From an uncultured Kordiimonas sp. (GTDB lineage Bacteria > Pseudomonadota > Alphaproteobacteria > Sphingomonadales > Kordiimonadaceae), in NCBI GenBank assembly GCA_947503575.1, contig CANNDZ010000001.1, forward strand, positions 1,488,001 through 1,552,000: a stretch of 64,000 nt of DNA, given 5' to 3'. This document shows, one piece after another, positions 36,273-46,602 of the stretch. Each line of letters opens with the position of its first letter. Positions within the stretch are counted from its first letter, which is position 1. The position numbers were made by a program, and so were the translations under genes. The notes under the pieces are model-generated. The model was not told where the DNA came from and did no database searches. It saw nothing but the letters and a program-made list of their open reading frames with translations.

Positions 36273-36929
36273 ATGAAGCTTTGTGGCCACAGCGTATCAC
36301 CCTTTGTTGAGCGTGTTTTAATCGCGCTGGAGATGAAAGGCACGCCTAACGCGGTTGTACTGTCGGATGTCGCAGGCGGCTTTAAGTCAGAGGAACATTT
36401 CTCGCACCATCCTTTGGGGAAAATACCATTTTTGCTGCTGGATGATGGGCGCTCGCTGTCGGAAAGCCAGTCGATTGTTGAGTATCTAGATTCTGTTGCC
36501 GGGGGCGCATCGCTTGTGCCCACAGATCCGTTTGACGCGGCGAAAGCGAGCCGTATTGTCCGCGTACTGGACATCTATTATTCCAATGCGATTGGCCCGA
36601 TGGGTCGTGTTGCGTTTGGTGGTACAGCAACGGATGAAGAAGTTGCAGATGCCAAGAACAGGGCATTGCCTGAGGCGCTGAAATACCTTGATGCCTGCAT
36701 CGAAGGCGAGACTTATGCCGTTGGTGATGGCTGGACGTTTGCAGATGCCGCGATCATGTCTCATCTGTATTGGTTTGAGCGTTTGATGCCGCAATTTGGT
36801 GCCGCAGACTTGAGCGATTATCCAAAATTATCTGCTTATTGGGACACTGCACAAAAATCTGAAATTTATCAGGCAAGTAAAGCCCGCGCGGATAGAAGCG
36901 TTGCCAAGTTTTTTGAGAATAAAAAATGA
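36273..36929 (+). CDS. glutathione S-transferase
   Basis: 218 residues, GAGGAGAG before the ATG. The thioredoxin-like N domain (1-about 80) includes the cis-Pro segment LGKIPFLLLDD and the glutathione-binding ESQSIVEYLD. The all-helical C domain has GDGWTFADAAIMSHLYW with the conserved N-capping Asp. It conjugates glutathione to electrophiles or acts in reductive reactions. It is a tandem paralogue of the broken gene just upstream and overlaps the GFA gene by 4 bp. Confidence 0.94.
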   Translation: MKLCGHSVSPFVERVLIALEMKGTPNAVVLSDVAGGFKSEEHFSHHPLGKIPFLLLDDGRSLSESQSIVEYLDSVAGGASLVPTDPFDAAKASRIVRVLDIYYSNAIGPMGRVAFGGTATDEEVADAKNRALPEALKYLDACIEGETYAVGDGWTFADAAIMSHLYWFERLMPQFGAADLSDYPKLSAYWDTAQKSEIYQASKARADRSVAKFFENKK

Positions 36930-37345
36930 GCCTGGAGCCTGATCATACCGGTGGGTGCCTGTGCGGTGATGTCAAAATTGAAGTGCACGGTGACCCTTTA
37001 TGGGCCGGTCATTGTCATTGTCCTAGCTGCCAAAAAGCTGTGGGAGCGGCGTTTGCAACCTATGCAGGGTTTAAGAAGCAAGCTGTCAGGCTGTCGGGAG
37101 ATACACTCGAAGTGTTTCGTTCAAGCCCCGGTGTCACGCGCCGCTTTTGCAAAAAATGTGGCAGTGCGGTCTCTTTTGAAGGGGAGGCCTGGCCCGACGA
37201 AATACACTTACATCTTGTGCTGCTGGATGATGCTGACATGTTCGAGCCACAGAACCATACCTATGTGAAAACTCGTCAGCCTTGGGTGCACCTGCAGGAT
37301 GGCCTGCCAACAAGCCGAACCTTCGGCTCTGGTAATGATGACTAG
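36926..37345 (+). CDS. GFA-family zinc protein (CENP-V/GFA domain)
   Basis: 139 residues with an ATGA overlap with the GST gene. Zinc ligands are seen as GGCLCGDV (Cys11, Cys13), HCHCPSCQ (Cys30, Cys32, Cys35) and RRFCKKCGS. The family includes glutathione-dependent formaldehyde-activating enzyme, but most members have unknown reactions. Coupling to a GST supports a glutathione adduct as substrate. Confidence 0.92.
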   Translation: MSLEPDHTGGCLCGDVKIEVHGDPLWAGHCHCPSCQKAVGAAFATYAGFKKQAVRLSGDTLEVFRSSPGVTRRFCKKCGSAVSFEGEAWPDEIHLHLVLLDDADMFEPQNHTYVKTRQPWVHLQDGLPTSRTFGSGNDD

Positions 37346-37435
37346 TCGGCATTAGACGCACAATCCTGCTTGTTTCAGGCCAGTTTCTGCGCTAATTGAG
37401 GCGCAATCTTTCCAATTTTTCGAGGTCGTACACCC

Positions 37436-39106
37436 ATGGCTGCTTATCAGTATGTCTACCAGATGCAGAAACTGTCCAAAACCTATCCAGGGGGCAAACA
37501 GGTTCTGAACGGCATTTCGCTCAACTTCCTGCCAGACGCCAAGATCGCCATCATCGGTCAGAATGGCGCCGGTAAGTCGACGCTCATGAAAATCATGGCG
37601 GGCTATGACACGGAATTTGGTGGCGAAGCATGGGCTGCGGATGGCATCCGTGTCGGGTATCTGCCGCAAGAACCGCAGTTGGATGAAAGCAAGGATGTGC
37701 TTGGTAACGTGATGGACGGCCTTGCTGAAACTCAGGCGCTGGTCGATGAGTTCAACCAGGTTGCCGCCGACTATGGCATGGACCCGGAAAACATGGACCT
37801 GTTGAATATAATGGGCGAGCTGCAGGAACAAATAGATGCTGCCGATGCCTGGGACCTGCAAAGCCAGGCTGAAGTGGCAATGGATGCGCTGTGTTGTCCG
37901 CCCAATGAATGGTCTGTGGACAAATTGTCTGGCGGGGAAAAACGCCGTGTTGCCCTGTGCAAGCTGTTGCTTGAAAAGCCTGAAATTCTGCTTCTTGATG
38001 AGCCAACCAACCATTTGGATGCCGAAACTGTTGCTTGGCTGGAGCGGTACCTGCAGAACTATACGGGCTGCGTTATTCTGGTCACCCACGATAGGTACTT
38101 CCTTGATAATGTTGTGGGCTGGGTGCTGGAGCTGGATCGCGGGCAGGGTATTCCGTTTGAAGGTAACTATACTGCTTGGCTGGAAATGAAAACCAAACGG
38201 ATGGCGCAAGAAGAACGCACTGACAAAGCGCGCCAAAAAGCCATGAATGACGAGTTAGACTGGATTCGCCAAAGTCCAAAGGCTCGGCAGGCAAAATCCA
38301 AGGCCCGGATCAAGGCATATGATGAGATGCTCAAGCAGCAACAGGACCGGGTTTCCGGACCGGCGCAGATCAAAATCCAACCACCAGCTCGCTTAGGCAA
38401 CAAGGTGATTGAGGCGAGTGGCCTAACCAAGGCGTTTGGCGACAAACTGTTGTTTGAAAACCTTGAATTTTCACTGCCACCTGGCGGTATTGTTGGCATC
38501 ATCGGCCCCAACGGTGCCGGTAAAACCACCCTGTTTCGCCTGATCACCGGAGACGAGAAGCCCGATGCCGGTACCATAGAATTGGGTGAAACCGTTGAGC
38601 TTGGCTATGTTGACCAGTCAAGAGATGCCCTGGATGCCAACAAAAACGTCTGGGAAGAAATTTCAGGTGGGCATGATATCTTCACTTTCGGGAAAACCGA
38701 AGTAAGCACACGGGCTTATGTTGGGGCGTTCAATTTTAAGGGTGGCGACCAACAGAAAAAGGTTGGACTGTTGTCTGGTGGTGAACGAAACCGCGTGCAT
38801 CTGGCGAAAATGCTGAAGGGTGGCGGGAACGTCTTGCTGCTTGATGAGCCAACCAACGATCTGGATACAGAAACATTGGCGGCCCTTGAAGAAGCACTTG
38901 AAAACTTTGCTGGGTGCGCTGTGGTCATCAGCCACGACCGCTTTTTCCTGGATCGTATTGCTACCCATATTCTGGCATTTGAAGGCGACAGCCATGTAGA
39001 GTGGTTCGAGGGCAACTTCGAAGCCTATGAAGAAGATAAAAAGCGCCGCCTGGGGTCAGATGCAACACAGCCGCACCGCATCAAATATCGCAAATTTGCC
39101 CGCTAG
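37436..39106 (+). CDS. ettA: energy-dependent translational throttle protein EttA (ABC-F)
   Basis: 556 residues with two ABC domains and no membrane segment. Walker A motifs are GQNGAGKST and GPNGAGKTT; signatures LSGGEKRR and LSGGERNR; Walker B LLLDEPTNHLDAET and LLLDEPTNDLDTET. The arm/linker with KTKRMAQEERTDKARQKAM matches EttA. EttA binds the ribosomal E site and links translation to ATP/ADP. It appears monocistronic. Confidence 0.96.
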   Translation: MAAYQYVYQMQKLSKTYPGGKQVLNGISLNFLPDAKIAIIGQNGAGKSTLMKIMAGYDTEFGGEAWAADGIRVGYLPQEPQLDESKDVLGNVMDGLAETQALVDEFNQVAADYGMDPENMDLLNIMGELQEQIDAADAWDLQSQAEVAMDALCCPPNEWSVDKLSGGEKRRVALCKLLLEKPEILLLDEPTNHLDAETVAWLERYLQNYTGCVILVTHDRYFLDNVVGWVLELDRGQGIPFEGNYTAWLEMKTKRMAQEERTDKARQKAMNDELDWIRQSPKARQAKSKARIKAYDEMLKQQQDRVSGPAQIKIQPPARLGNKVIEASGLTKAFGDKLLFENLEFSLPPGGIVGIIGPNGAGKTTLFRLITGDEKPDAGTIELGETVELGYVDQSRDALDANKNVWEEISGGHDIFTFGKTEVSTRAYVGAFNFKGGDQQKKVGLLSGGERNRVHLAKMLKGGGNVLLLDEPTNDLDTETLAALEEALENFAGCAVVISHDRFFLDRIATHILAFEGDSHVEWFEGNFEAYEEDKKRRLGSDATQPHRIKYRKFAR

Positions 39107-39189
39107 GTGGACGAACTGGTAAGAAGTTAGTTATCTTTTTGTTTCACCTTGGTGCACGCATAAATACGTTCAAGCCTTCGGAGGGAACA

Positions 39190-39975
39190 ATGCGCACACT
39201 ATGGTCGGCGATGATACTAGCCTGCGTCTGGGTGCCATCTGTATCCGCCGACACTGATGGCTCACCCGTAACCTATGTGTTGGCTGACTGGTTTCCGTAT
39301 GGGTGGCAAGATAACGCCACGCCACAAGGACTGTTGGTTGATATTGCCAAGGCGGTGGATAAAGCCTTGTCCGTCGAAAACAACTACGCGATCGCTCCGG
39401 TCTCGCGTGTTTTGCGATCCATCAAGTCTGGCGAATATGATTTTTCTATCATCTACCGCGGCAAAAAGCTGAACCGTCAAGTTGATCATGTCCTGGATGT
39501 TGGCTGTATCCGTACTGCGGTCGTGTCAATGCGTGACCGGCCAGTAAGAAAAATCGAAGATTTGAACGGAATGCGTGTCGCTTATTCAAGTAGCGGCTAT
39601 TTCGCTGATAATTTCCTGCCCACTCTGGACCTGGAGGGTATGGCAGTCGCCAACGCAGACATTATGTTCCGTATGGCCTTGCGTGGCCGTCTGGATGCTT
39701 TCGTAATTGATGATGCTGTCTTGCAAGGATATCGACTAGAGCTTGACCAGGCACGCAAAGAAACAGCCGCACAGTGGCAGTCTTTTTCACAACCATTTTA
39801 TCTTGAGTCTCTGCGATTGGCCGTTACGTCGTCATTTGACAACAAGCACAAAGTCTTGAAAGAACGCATGCGTGGGTTGCTGAGCAATGCCTCTTTCGTT
39901 GGCGACCTGCAAGATATCTATGACAGATACGGTTTGCCGTCTGGCACGGCTTGTCTGCATCTGGTTGACCAGTAG
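39190..39975 (+). CDS. periplasmic solute-binding protein (SBP type 3-like)
   Basis: 261 residues from ATG 39190, with GGAGGGAA upstream. A signal peptide ends at VSA-DTD. The rest resembles amino-acid-type periplasmic binding proteins: an early WFPYGW segment, GLLVDIAKAVDKAL, then KIEDLNGMRVAY opening the second lobe. No permease or ATPase genes are adjacent, so it may serve a distant transporter or act as a sensor. A distant relative lies at 51072-51842. Confidence 0.82.
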   Translation: MRTLWSAMILACVWVPSVSADTDGSPVTYVLADWFPYGWQDNATPQGLLVDIAKAVDKALSVENNYAIAPVSRVLRSIKSGEYDFSIIYRGKKLNRQVDHVLDVGCIRTAVVSMRDRPVRKIEDLNGMRVAYSSSGYFADNFLPTLDLEGMAVANADIMFRMALRGRLDAFVIDDAVLQGYRLELDQARKETAAQWQSFSQPFYLESLRLAVTSSFDNKHKVLKERMRGLLSNASFVGDLQDIYDRYGLPSGTACLHLVDQ

Positions 39976-40043
39976 GGCCACGGTGGGCCTCAGGGCAACC
40001 AATTTAAACTTCCATTTAAGGATTTGTGGCAGTTGGATGCGGC

Positions 40044-40835
40044 TCAATTACCTCCGTTTGCGTTATCTTCTGCCTCTACATCATCTTCCAGATCATCAAA
40101 AAAATCTTCTTCCGCTTCGTCAGCAGGCGGATTTCCATCATAAATCTGAAAACGGCGGTTCTGAAGATACAAAGATCGCATAACTACGTATGGATCATCT
40201 TCCTGGTATAATTGATCAAGGGCATCATGTAACTGCACCCGGGCTGCCAATGCGTCTGTACCGTTCCTGGCGAGGGCCAAGCCATCCAATCCTTCGCTGT
40301 CCAGTGTCATTGTAACCGGGTCAAAGAAGAAGAACCCTGCAAAACCGACAAAATCTCGGTTGGTTGACGGGCCAATAAAGGGAATTACAAAATAGGGACT
40401 TTCTTTCACGCCCCACGCGGCCAGTGTTTGCCCCAGGTCTTCGGAATGGTATGGAATGCCCATACCGTCAGATACCCTGAAAAGGCCAGCGGCACCGACA
40501 GTTGTGTTCAGGGCAAACCGTGTCAACGTAGTCAGAGCGCGCTTGAACTTAAACTGCAGTATATCATTCACGAAAACCCATGGCTCCCGAAGGTTGCGCA
40601 TTGCATTGCTAACCCCGTCTTCCAGCGGATCTGGCATTACAAACTGATAGGCAGAGGAGATGGGTTTGAAAATCTGGCGATCAAAAGTGCGGTTAAACTC
40701 AAAGATTTTCCGGTTCATCGCTTCATACGGGTCGTTGACATCAGGATTTAACGTCGCAGATTTCGTGGCACAGGCCGAAGTCGCAATCACCAGGACAAAA
40801 GCAACAGCCAAGCGTGCGGTTATTTGACGTATCAT
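40044..40835 (-). CDS. mlaA: MlaA-family outer-membrane lipoprotein
   Basis: 263 residues, GGAG before the ATG. The lipobox is TSAC (about Cys22). The VacJ/MlaA core shows NDPYEAMNRKIFEFNRTFD, the doughnut helices, WGVKESPYFVIPFIGPS and FFFDPVT. MlaA sits in the outer membrane and removes misplaced phospholipids through the Mla pathway. The C terminus is acidic (EAEEDFFDDLEDDVEAED). The partner genes mlaFEDCB are not in this window. Confidence 0.94.
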   Translation of the reverse strand: MIRQITARLAVAFVLVIATSACATKSATLNPDVNDPYEAMNRKIFEFNRTFDRQIFKPISSAYQFVMPDPLEDGVSNAMRNLREPWVFVNDILQFKFKRALTTLTRFALNTTVGAAGLFRVSDGMGIPYHSEDLGQTLAAWGVKESPYFVIPFIGPSTNRDFVGFAGFFFFDPVTMTLDSEGLDGLALARNGTDALAARVQLHDALDQLYQEDDPYVVMRSLYLQNRRFQIYDGNPPADEAEEDFFDDLEDDVEAEDNANGGN

Positions 40836-40974
40836 ACAGGCTCCAAGTGTGGTCTTGAGTTCAACCTTTGCAGCTCAACTGACCGCAAACTATGGCTTTA
40901 TCAAGATTACGTGCTCGCGAATAGAGAAGATCAATCACATTTTACTGAAGGGGGCCAATAAAACGAGCTTTACT

Positions 40975-40996
40975 TATATAAAGAAAACTTTATATA
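40975..40996. promoter_or_regulatory. perfect palindrome in the ArsR-methyltransferase/metF/metH promoter
   Basis: TATATAAAG-AAAA-CTTTATATA: two perfect 9-bp arms, 26 bp before the ATG of the ArsR-type regulator. It is a typical autoregulatory operator for a winged-helix dimer and overlaps a possible -10 (TATATA). Confidence 0.65.
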
Positions 40997-41022
40997 GGAT
41001 CCTTCGGTTATGGAAACAGTCA

Positions 41023-41955
41023 ATGAATCAGCTTTTAACAGCGTTACGGGGTGCAGGTGAGGCGACACGGCTACGCATTGTTGCTTTGTTATCCAAGGGT
41101 GAACTGACAGTTGGTGAGTTGGTTCAGATATTGGGTCAAAGCCAACCCAGAGTATCCCGACACCTGAAACTAATGGGCGAATCGGGTCTGCTGGACCGTT
41201 TTCAGGAAGGCACACAAGTGTTCTACCGCCTAGCCACAAAGGATGTTGGCGGTGCTTTGAATAAGGCCATTGTTAACTTGATGTCGGATGCAGATTTTGC
41301 AGGCGACATACAAAGCCTTGATACCATTCGTAAGGAACGGGTTGAACGGGCGCAGGCGTATTTTCAACAAAACGCGAAGGACTGGGACCGGCTCAGGTCG
41401 CTGCATGTTTCTGAAGAACAGGTTGAACAAGCCCTTTTGGAGCAGCACGGCGATGCAGTTGTCCCACGGTTGCTGGATATTGGTACAGGCACCGGGCGCA
41501 TGCTGGAGGTATTTTCTCCCTTTGCTGATGAGGCGCTTGGCATAGATGTTTCGCTTGCCATGCTGGGTATGGCGCGCGCCCAGCTTGACGGGGCGGATAT
41601 GGGCAACTGCCAGGTACGCCTTGGCGATATGTATGCCCTTAATCTGCAGGACAACAGCCAAAACCTTATTCTATTTCATCAGGTATTACACTTTGCTGAA
41701 GACCCTGCCCGCGCAATCGCAGAAGCAAGCCGTGTCTTGGCACCAGGCGGCAAGATTTTGATTGCTGATTTTGCCCCCCATGACCAAGAGTTTCTGCGCG
41801 ACGAGCACGCCCATCGTCGCTTGGGTTTTTCTGATGATGAGATAACGTCTTGGGGGCAGTCGGTTGGGCTCAATCTTGAAAAATTAACCCATTTGGATGG
41901 TGGCGAACTCCGCGTCACGATCTGGAATTTTGGTAAAAAAGGCTTCAATCAATGA
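41023..41955 (+). CDS. ArsR-type regulator fused to a SAM-dependent methyltransferase domain
   Basis: 310 residues from ATG 41023; the frame is open further upstream but crosses the palindrome. The N-terminal winged helix (1-about 85) has recognition helix SQPRVSRHLKLM. The C-terminal Rossmann methyltransferase has motif I LLDIGTGTGRMLEV (about 150-163) and the post-motif LAPGGKILIADFAPH. Its stop overlaps metF by 4 bp. A regulator able to bind SAM or SAH, leading an operon of metF and metH, suggests methionine-cycle control comparable in logic to SahR. That is inference; such fusions at this locus are common in Alphaproteobacteria. Confidence 0.9.
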   Translation: MNQLLTALRGAGEATRLRIVALLSKGELTVGELVQILGQSQPRVSRHLKLMGESGLLDRFQEGTQVFYRLATKDVGGALNKAIVNLMSDADFAGDIQSLDTIRKERVERAQAYFQQNAKDWDRLRSLHVSEEQVEQALLEQHGDAVVPRLLDIGTGTGRMLEVFSPFADEALGIDVSLAMLGMARAQLDGADMGNCQVRLGDMYALNLQDNSQNLILFHQVLHFAEDPARAIAEASRVLAPGGKILIADFAPHDQEFLRDEHAHRRLGFSDDEITSWGQSVGLNLEKLTHLDGGELRVTIWNFGKKGFNQ

Positions 41956-42872
41956 TTGATCAAAACAACGCACTTGCTCGATCTGGCTCTTTGTTTGCTG
42001 ACTCTATTTCAGATGCGAATGTATCTTTTGAATTCTTTCCCCCAAAGACACCCAAAATGGAGGAAACCCTCTGGGCGTCGATCAAAAAGCTCGAGGTGCT
42101 AAGCCCGTCATTTGTGTCTGTAACCTATGGTGCTGGTGGTTCAACCCGGGAACGCACCCACAATACGGTTAAACGTCTGCTTGATGAAACCAAACTCAAG
42201 CCTGCAGCCCACCTCACGTGTGTTGGCGCCACACGTGAAGAAGTGGATGACGTTATTCGAGATTACCACACGGCTGGTGTGCGCAACATCGTTGCGCTTC
42301 GGGGTGACCCACCAGAAGGGGCTGAAGGCTACCAACCTCATGACGGCGGATATGCAAATGCAACAGAATTAGTCGCGGGCATTCGGGCAATTGGTGATTT
42401 TGATATCTCTGTTGCAGCTTACCCTGAAATACACCCTGATAGCCCAAACCTGGCTGCTGACCTTGATAACCTCAAGCGCAAGATTGATGCTGGTGCGAAC
42501 CGTGCGATTACACAGTTCTTTTTCGAAACAGATCAGTATTTTCGCTTTCTGGATCACTGTCAGTCGTTTGGTATTGATGTGCCGATTGTGCCCGGGATAC
42601 TGCCGGTGTCCAATTTCAAAACACTCAAAAACTTTGCAGGGTCAACCGGAGCAAGCATTCCACAGTGGCTTGGAGAATTGTTTGATGGGTTAGATGACCG
42701 GCCGGATACCAGGGCGCTGATTGCGGCGACTGTTGCCGGTGAAATGTGTCGTAAGCTTTATGCTGGCGGCGTTAAAGACTTTCATTTCTATACTCTTAAT
42801 CGTGCAGACCTGACATTTGCTGTCTGTCACATGTTGGGGCATCGCCCGTCAAAACAGGAAGAAGGGGCGTAA
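41952..42872 (+). CDS. metF: 5,10-methylenetetrahydrofolate reductase
   Basis: 306 residues, ATGA overlap with the regulator gene. It is an FAD TIM barrel. [18 protein letters not shown] starts the barrel with the catalytic Glu, and [14 protein letters not shown] and ALRGDPP follow. It makes 5-methyl-THF, the methyl donor used by the MetH encoded next. Confidence 0.97.
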   Translation: MIDQNNALARSGSLFADSISDANVSFEFFPPKTPKMEETLWASIKKLEVLSPSFVSVTYGAGGSTRERTHNTVKRLLDETKLKPAAHLTCVGATREEVDDVIRDYHTAGVRNIVALRGDPPEGAEGYQPHDGGYANATELVAGIRAIGDFDISVAAYPEIHPDSPNLAADLDNLKRKIDAGANRAITQFFFETDQYFRFLDHCQSFGIDVPIVPGILPVSNFKTLKNFAGSTGASIPQWLGELFDGLDDRPDTRALIAATVAGEMCRKLYAGGVKDFHFYTLNRADLTFAVCHMLGHRPSKQEEGA

Positions 42873-42874
42873 TC

Positions 42875-43963
42875 ATGGCAACCACCAACAGATCAGATGT
42901 AGTGGATTTGCTAAACGCGTGCGCCGAAAAGCGTATTTTGATCATGGACGGAGCCATGGGCACCATGATCCAGCGCGAAAAACTGCAAGAAGCAAACTAC
43001 CGCGGCGAACGCTTTAAGGACTGGCACAAAGACCTAAAAGGCAATAACGACCTGTTGGTTCTGACAAAGCCATCTGTGATCGAGAAAGTGCACAATGATT
43101 TTCTGGCGGCGGGCGCAGACATCATTGAAACAGACACATTTAATGCAACGCGTGTTTCGATGGCTGACTACGACATGCAAGACTATGCCTATGAGATGAA
43201 CGTTGAAGGTGCAAAGCTGGCGCGTCGAATTGCTGATGAATGGACGGCGAAAACGCCTGACAAACCCCGTTTTGTTGCGGGCGCAATCGGTCCAATGAAT
43301 CAGTCTTTGTCCGTTTCACCGGATGTGGATAACCCGGGGTTCCGTTCTGTCACCTTCGATCAGGTCATGGCGTCCTACAAGGAACAGGTTGAGGGGCTGA
43401 TAGAGGGCGGCGTTGATATCATCCTGATTGAAACCATCTTCGATACACTGAATGCAAAGGCAGCGATTTTTGCCACCGAGGAAGTTTTTGAAGAACGCGG
43501 TTTTAGGCTACCTGTATTCATGTCCTGTACCATCACTGATATGTCTGGACGCAATCTGTCTGGCCAGACAATCGAAGCTTTCTGGCACAGTGTGCAGCAT
43601 GTGAAACCCTTTGCTGTGGGCTTGAACTGTGCCTTTGGTGCTGAATTATTGCGGCCTCATGCCGTCACTATCGCGGCCGTAGCAGACACGCGGATTTGTG
43701 TGTACCCCAACGCGGGTCTGCCCAATGAAATGGGTGAATATGACGAAACGCCCGAGGTTACAGCAGGTTTGCTCAAGGGCTGGGCCGAAGAAGGTATTTT
43801 GAATATTGTTGGTGGCTGCTGCGGCACAACACCAGAGCATATCGCGGCTATCGCAGAAGCTGTTGCCGACAGCAAACCTCGAGAGATTCCCACAATTGAA
43901 CCAGTTATGCGCTTGTCGGGCATTGACCCTGTGCAAATCGCAACCCTGACACCGGCTGAGTAA
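42875..43963 (+). CDS. metH: methionine synthase, homocysteine-binding subunit (split MetH, N part)
   Basis: 362 residues, 2 bp after metF. It is a homocysteine S-methyltransferase barrel. [13 protein letters not shown] opens it and the zinc Cys are Cys252 (GLNCAF) and Cys315/Cys316 ([10 protein letters not shown]). It lacks the folate, cobalamin and activation domains, which are encoded by the next gene 5 bp downstream. Such a two-gene MetH is a known alphaproteobacterial arrangement, not a broken gene. Confidence 0.95.
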   Translation: MATTNRSDVVDLLNACAEKRILIMDGAMGTMIQREKLQEANYRGERFKDWHKDLKGNNDLLVLTKPSVIEKVHNDFLAAGADIIETDTFNATRVSMADYDMQDYAYEMNVEGAKLARRIADEWTAKTPDKPRFVAGAIGPMNQSLSVSPDVDNPGFRSVTFDQVMASYKEQVEGLIEGGVDIILIETIFDTLNAKAAIFATEEVFEERGFRLPVFMSCTITDMSGRNLSGQTIEAFWHSVQHVKPFAVGLNCAFGAELLRPHAVTIAAVADTRICVYPNAGLPNEMGEYDETPEVTAGLLKGWAEEGILNIVGGCCGTTPEHIAAIAEAVADSKPREIPTIEPVMRLSGIDPVQIATLTPAE

Positions 43964-43968
43964 CTTTT

Positions 43969-46599
43969 ATGAACAAACCAATCGCACAGTTTATCAATGT
44001 GGGTGAACGCACGAATGTTGCCGGGTCTGCGCGCTTCAAGAAGCTGATTTTTGAAGGTGACTATGAAGCGGCGGTAGAGGTTGCTCGTCATCAGGTTGAA
44101 GGCGGGGCGCAAATCGTTGACGTCAATATGGACGACGCCATGCTTGATGCCGAAGACGCAATGGTTAAGTTCCTCAACCGGATTGCAGCAGAACCTGATA
44201 TCGCCCGTGTGCCAGTAATGATTGACAGTTCAAAATGGTCGGTGATTGAAGCAGGCCTTAAGTGCGTGCAGGGTAAGGCGGTCGTTAATTCCATCAGCCT
44301 TAAAGAAGGGGAAGGGCCCTTTATCCAGCAGGCGCGCCGTATCATGCGCTACGGCGCTGCCGTTGTGGTTATGGCGTTTGATACAGATGGTCAGGCCGAC
44401 AGTGTCGAGCGGAAGTTTGAAATTTGCAAACGATCGTATGACATTTTGGTCAACAACGTTGGTTTCCCGCCTGAAGATATCATTTTTGACCCGAATATTT
44501 TTGCGGTCGCTACGGGCATTGAAGAACACAACAACTATGGTGTTGATTTCATTGAAGCCACGCGGTTGATCAAAACACACCTGCCTCACGCCAAGGTGTC
44601 CGGCGGCGTTTCCAATGTGTCTTTTTCGTTCCGGGGCAACAACCCGGTGCGCGAAGCAATGCACAGTGTCTTTCTGTACCACGCTATCCGCGCTGGAATG
44701 GACATGGGTATTGTAAATGCCGGTCAGTTGACCGTGTATTCTGATATACCAGAAGATCTGAAAGAGCGCGTTGAAGATGTCATTTTAAACAGGCGGGATG
44801 ATGCCACCGAACGCTTGCTGGATATCGCCGACGAATATCGCGGGCAGGGCGGCAAGAAGAAAGTGGAAGACCTTTCCTGGCGCGAACAACCGGTGCAAAA
44901 ACGAATGGAGCATGCCCTGGTGAAGGGGATTGCTGATTACATCGAAGAAGATGCTGAAGAAGCGCGCCAGCAGTTTGATCGCCCCATCCAGGTAATTGAA
45001 GGCCCGTTGATGGATGGTATGAATGTGGTTGGCGACCTGTTTGGTGCCGGTGAAATGTTCCTACCGCAGGTGGTGAAGTCTGCGCGTGTGATGAAGCAGG
45101 CAGTGAATTATCTGCAGCCCTATATCGAAGCTGAAAAAGAAGAGGGCGCCGCCGCCAAAGGCAAGATCATTATGGCGACGGTAAAGGGTGATGTTCATGA
45201 CATCGGTAAAAACATCGTTGGTGTTGTTTTACAGTGCAACAATTATGAAGTGATCGACATGGGGGTGATGGTACCCTGGTCTGATATCCTGCAGGCCGCA
45301 AACGACCATGGCGCTGATATGATTGGCCTTTCTGGTCTTATTACGCCGTCACTGGATGAGATGGTTACCGTCGCTGCCGAGATGAAACGGGCTGATTTTA
45401 CTGTACCTTTGCTGATTGGCGGGGCGACAACAAGCCGGGTGCACACTGCGGTCAAGATCGCACCTGAATACTCTGGCCCGGTGGTGCATGTGCTTGATGC
45501 GTCGCGGGCTGTGGGGGTTGCCAGCACTCTGCTGTCTGATGACCTAAAGGATAATTTCGTTGCCGAAACAAAAGCCGCATACGAGGATATTCGCCAAAAG
45601 CGATTGGCCAAACCAAAGTCAGACCGCTTGGCATCGCTGGCAACGGCGCGGGGCAATGCTGCTGATGTGTCATTTGATAGCTACACACCTGTAAAGCCTC
45701 AGTTTTTAGGCACAAAAACGTTTGAGAGCTACCCTCTCGAAGACTTGATAGACCGTATTGACTGGACCCCATTTTTCCGCACATGGGAGCTGGCAGGCAC
45801 ATACCCTGCCATCCTTCAGGATGACATCGTGGGAGAAAGCGCTCGCAGCCTGTTTGACGATGCGCAAGCGATGCTAAAGCAAATCGTGTCAGAGAAATGG
45901 CTAACGGCAAAAGCCGTCATCGGTTTCTGGCCTGCGGCCCGTCACGGCGATGATGTGCAGTTATTTAATGACGAAAAACGTCAAAAAAATTACGAAAAAG
46001 TCCATTTTCTGCGCCAACAAGTGCAAAAAAGGGAAGGTCGCAGCAACGATTGCCTTGCTGATTTCATCGCGCATAAAAATGGCCCTGAAGATTATCTGGG
46101 TGGTTTTGTTGTTACGGCCGGGCATGGCATCGAAGAGCATGTCGCGCGCTTCAAAGCAGCGCATGACGACTATAATGAAATTTTACTGAAAGCACTTGCG
46201 GACCGTTTGGCTGAAGCGTTCGCAGAGCGCATGCATGAGCGGGTGCGGACAGAATTTTGGGGATTTGTGCAAAACGAAGCTTTGGACAACACCGATCTGA
46301 TCAAGGAGCGCTATCAGGGCATTCGCCCTGCACCAGGTTATCCTGCGTGTCCGGATCATTCTGAAAAAGTGAAACTGTTTGAAATGTTGGACGCGACAGA
46401 GTCCATCGGCGTGTCCCTGACGGATAGTTTTGCCATGCTGCCAACAGCGGCAGTGTCGGGGTATTATTTTGCGCACCCTGAAGCGCGGTACTTCGGTATT
46501 GGCAAAATTGGAAAAGACCAGCTGGAAGATTACGCCAACCGGCGCGGTGTTGACCTAAAGACGGCGGAGCGTTGGCTTCGGCCAAATTTGGCTGACTAA
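43969..46599 (+). CDS. metH: methionine synthase, folate/cobalamin/activation subunit (split MetH, C part)
   Basis: 876 residues. Domains in order: pterin-binding barrel (about 1-290, [16 protein letters not shown]), cobalamin cap and Rossmann domain (about 320-540) with GDVHDIGKN giving Asp408, His410 and Gly413, and the SAM-binding activation domain (about 560-876, including [15 protein letters not shown]). Together with the upstream subunit it methylates homocysteine using cobalamin. It converges with the RND adaptor gene, the stops being 3 bp apart. Confidence 0.96.
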   Translation: MNKPIAQFINVGERTNVAGSARFKKLIFEGDYEAAVEVARHQVEGGAQIVDVNMDDAMLDAEDAMVKFLNRIAAEPDIARVPVMIDSSKWSVIEAGLKCVQGKAVVNSISLKEGEGPFIQQARRIMRYGAAVVVMAFDTDGQADSVERKFEICKRSYDILVNNVGFPPEDIIFDPNIFAVATGIEEHNNYGVDFIEATRLIKTHLPHAKVSGGVSNVSFSFRGNNPVREAMHSVFLYHAIRAGMDMGIVNAGQLTVYSDIPEDLKERVEDVILNRRDDATERLLDIADEYRGQGGKKKVEDLSWREQPVQKRMEHALVKGIADYIEEDAEEARQQFDRPIQVIEGPLMDGMNVVGDLFGAGEMFLPQVVKSARVMKQAVNYLQPYIEAEKEEGAAAKGKIIMATVKGDVHDIGKNIVGVVLQCNNYEVIDMGVMVPWSDILQAANDHGADMIGLSGLITPSLDEMVTVAAEMKRADFTVPLLIGGATTSRVHTAVKIAPEYSGPVVHVLDASRAVGVASTLLSDDLKDNFVAETKAAYEDIRQKRLAKPKSDRLASLATARGNAADVSFDSYTPVKPQFLGTKTFESYPLEDLIDRIDWTPFFRTWELAGTYPAILQDDIVGESARSLFDDAQAMLKQIVSEKWLTAKAVIGFWPAARHGDDVQLFNDEKRQKNYEKVHFLRQQVQKREGRSNDCLADFIAHKNGPEDYLGGFVVTAGHGIEEHVARFKAAHDDYNEILLKALADRLAEAFAERMHERVRTEFWGFVQNEALDNTDLIKERYQGIRPAPGYPACPDHSEKVKLFEMLDATESIGVSLTDSFAMLPTAAVSGYYFAHPEARYFGIGKIGKDQLEDYANRRGVDLKTAERWLRPNLAD

Positions 46600-46602
46600 C
46601 AC

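Noticed and set aside
40849-41022. 58-residue N-terminal extension of the ArsR-methyltransferase protein
   Set aside because: It would translate through the perfect operator palindrome and has no family similarity; the ATG at 41023 matches the usual ArsR start.
42875-46599. Reading the two metH genes as one gene broken by mutation
   Set aside because: The break falls exactly at a domain boundary, both parts have proper starts and stops, and two-gene MetH is a known alphaproteobacterial form.
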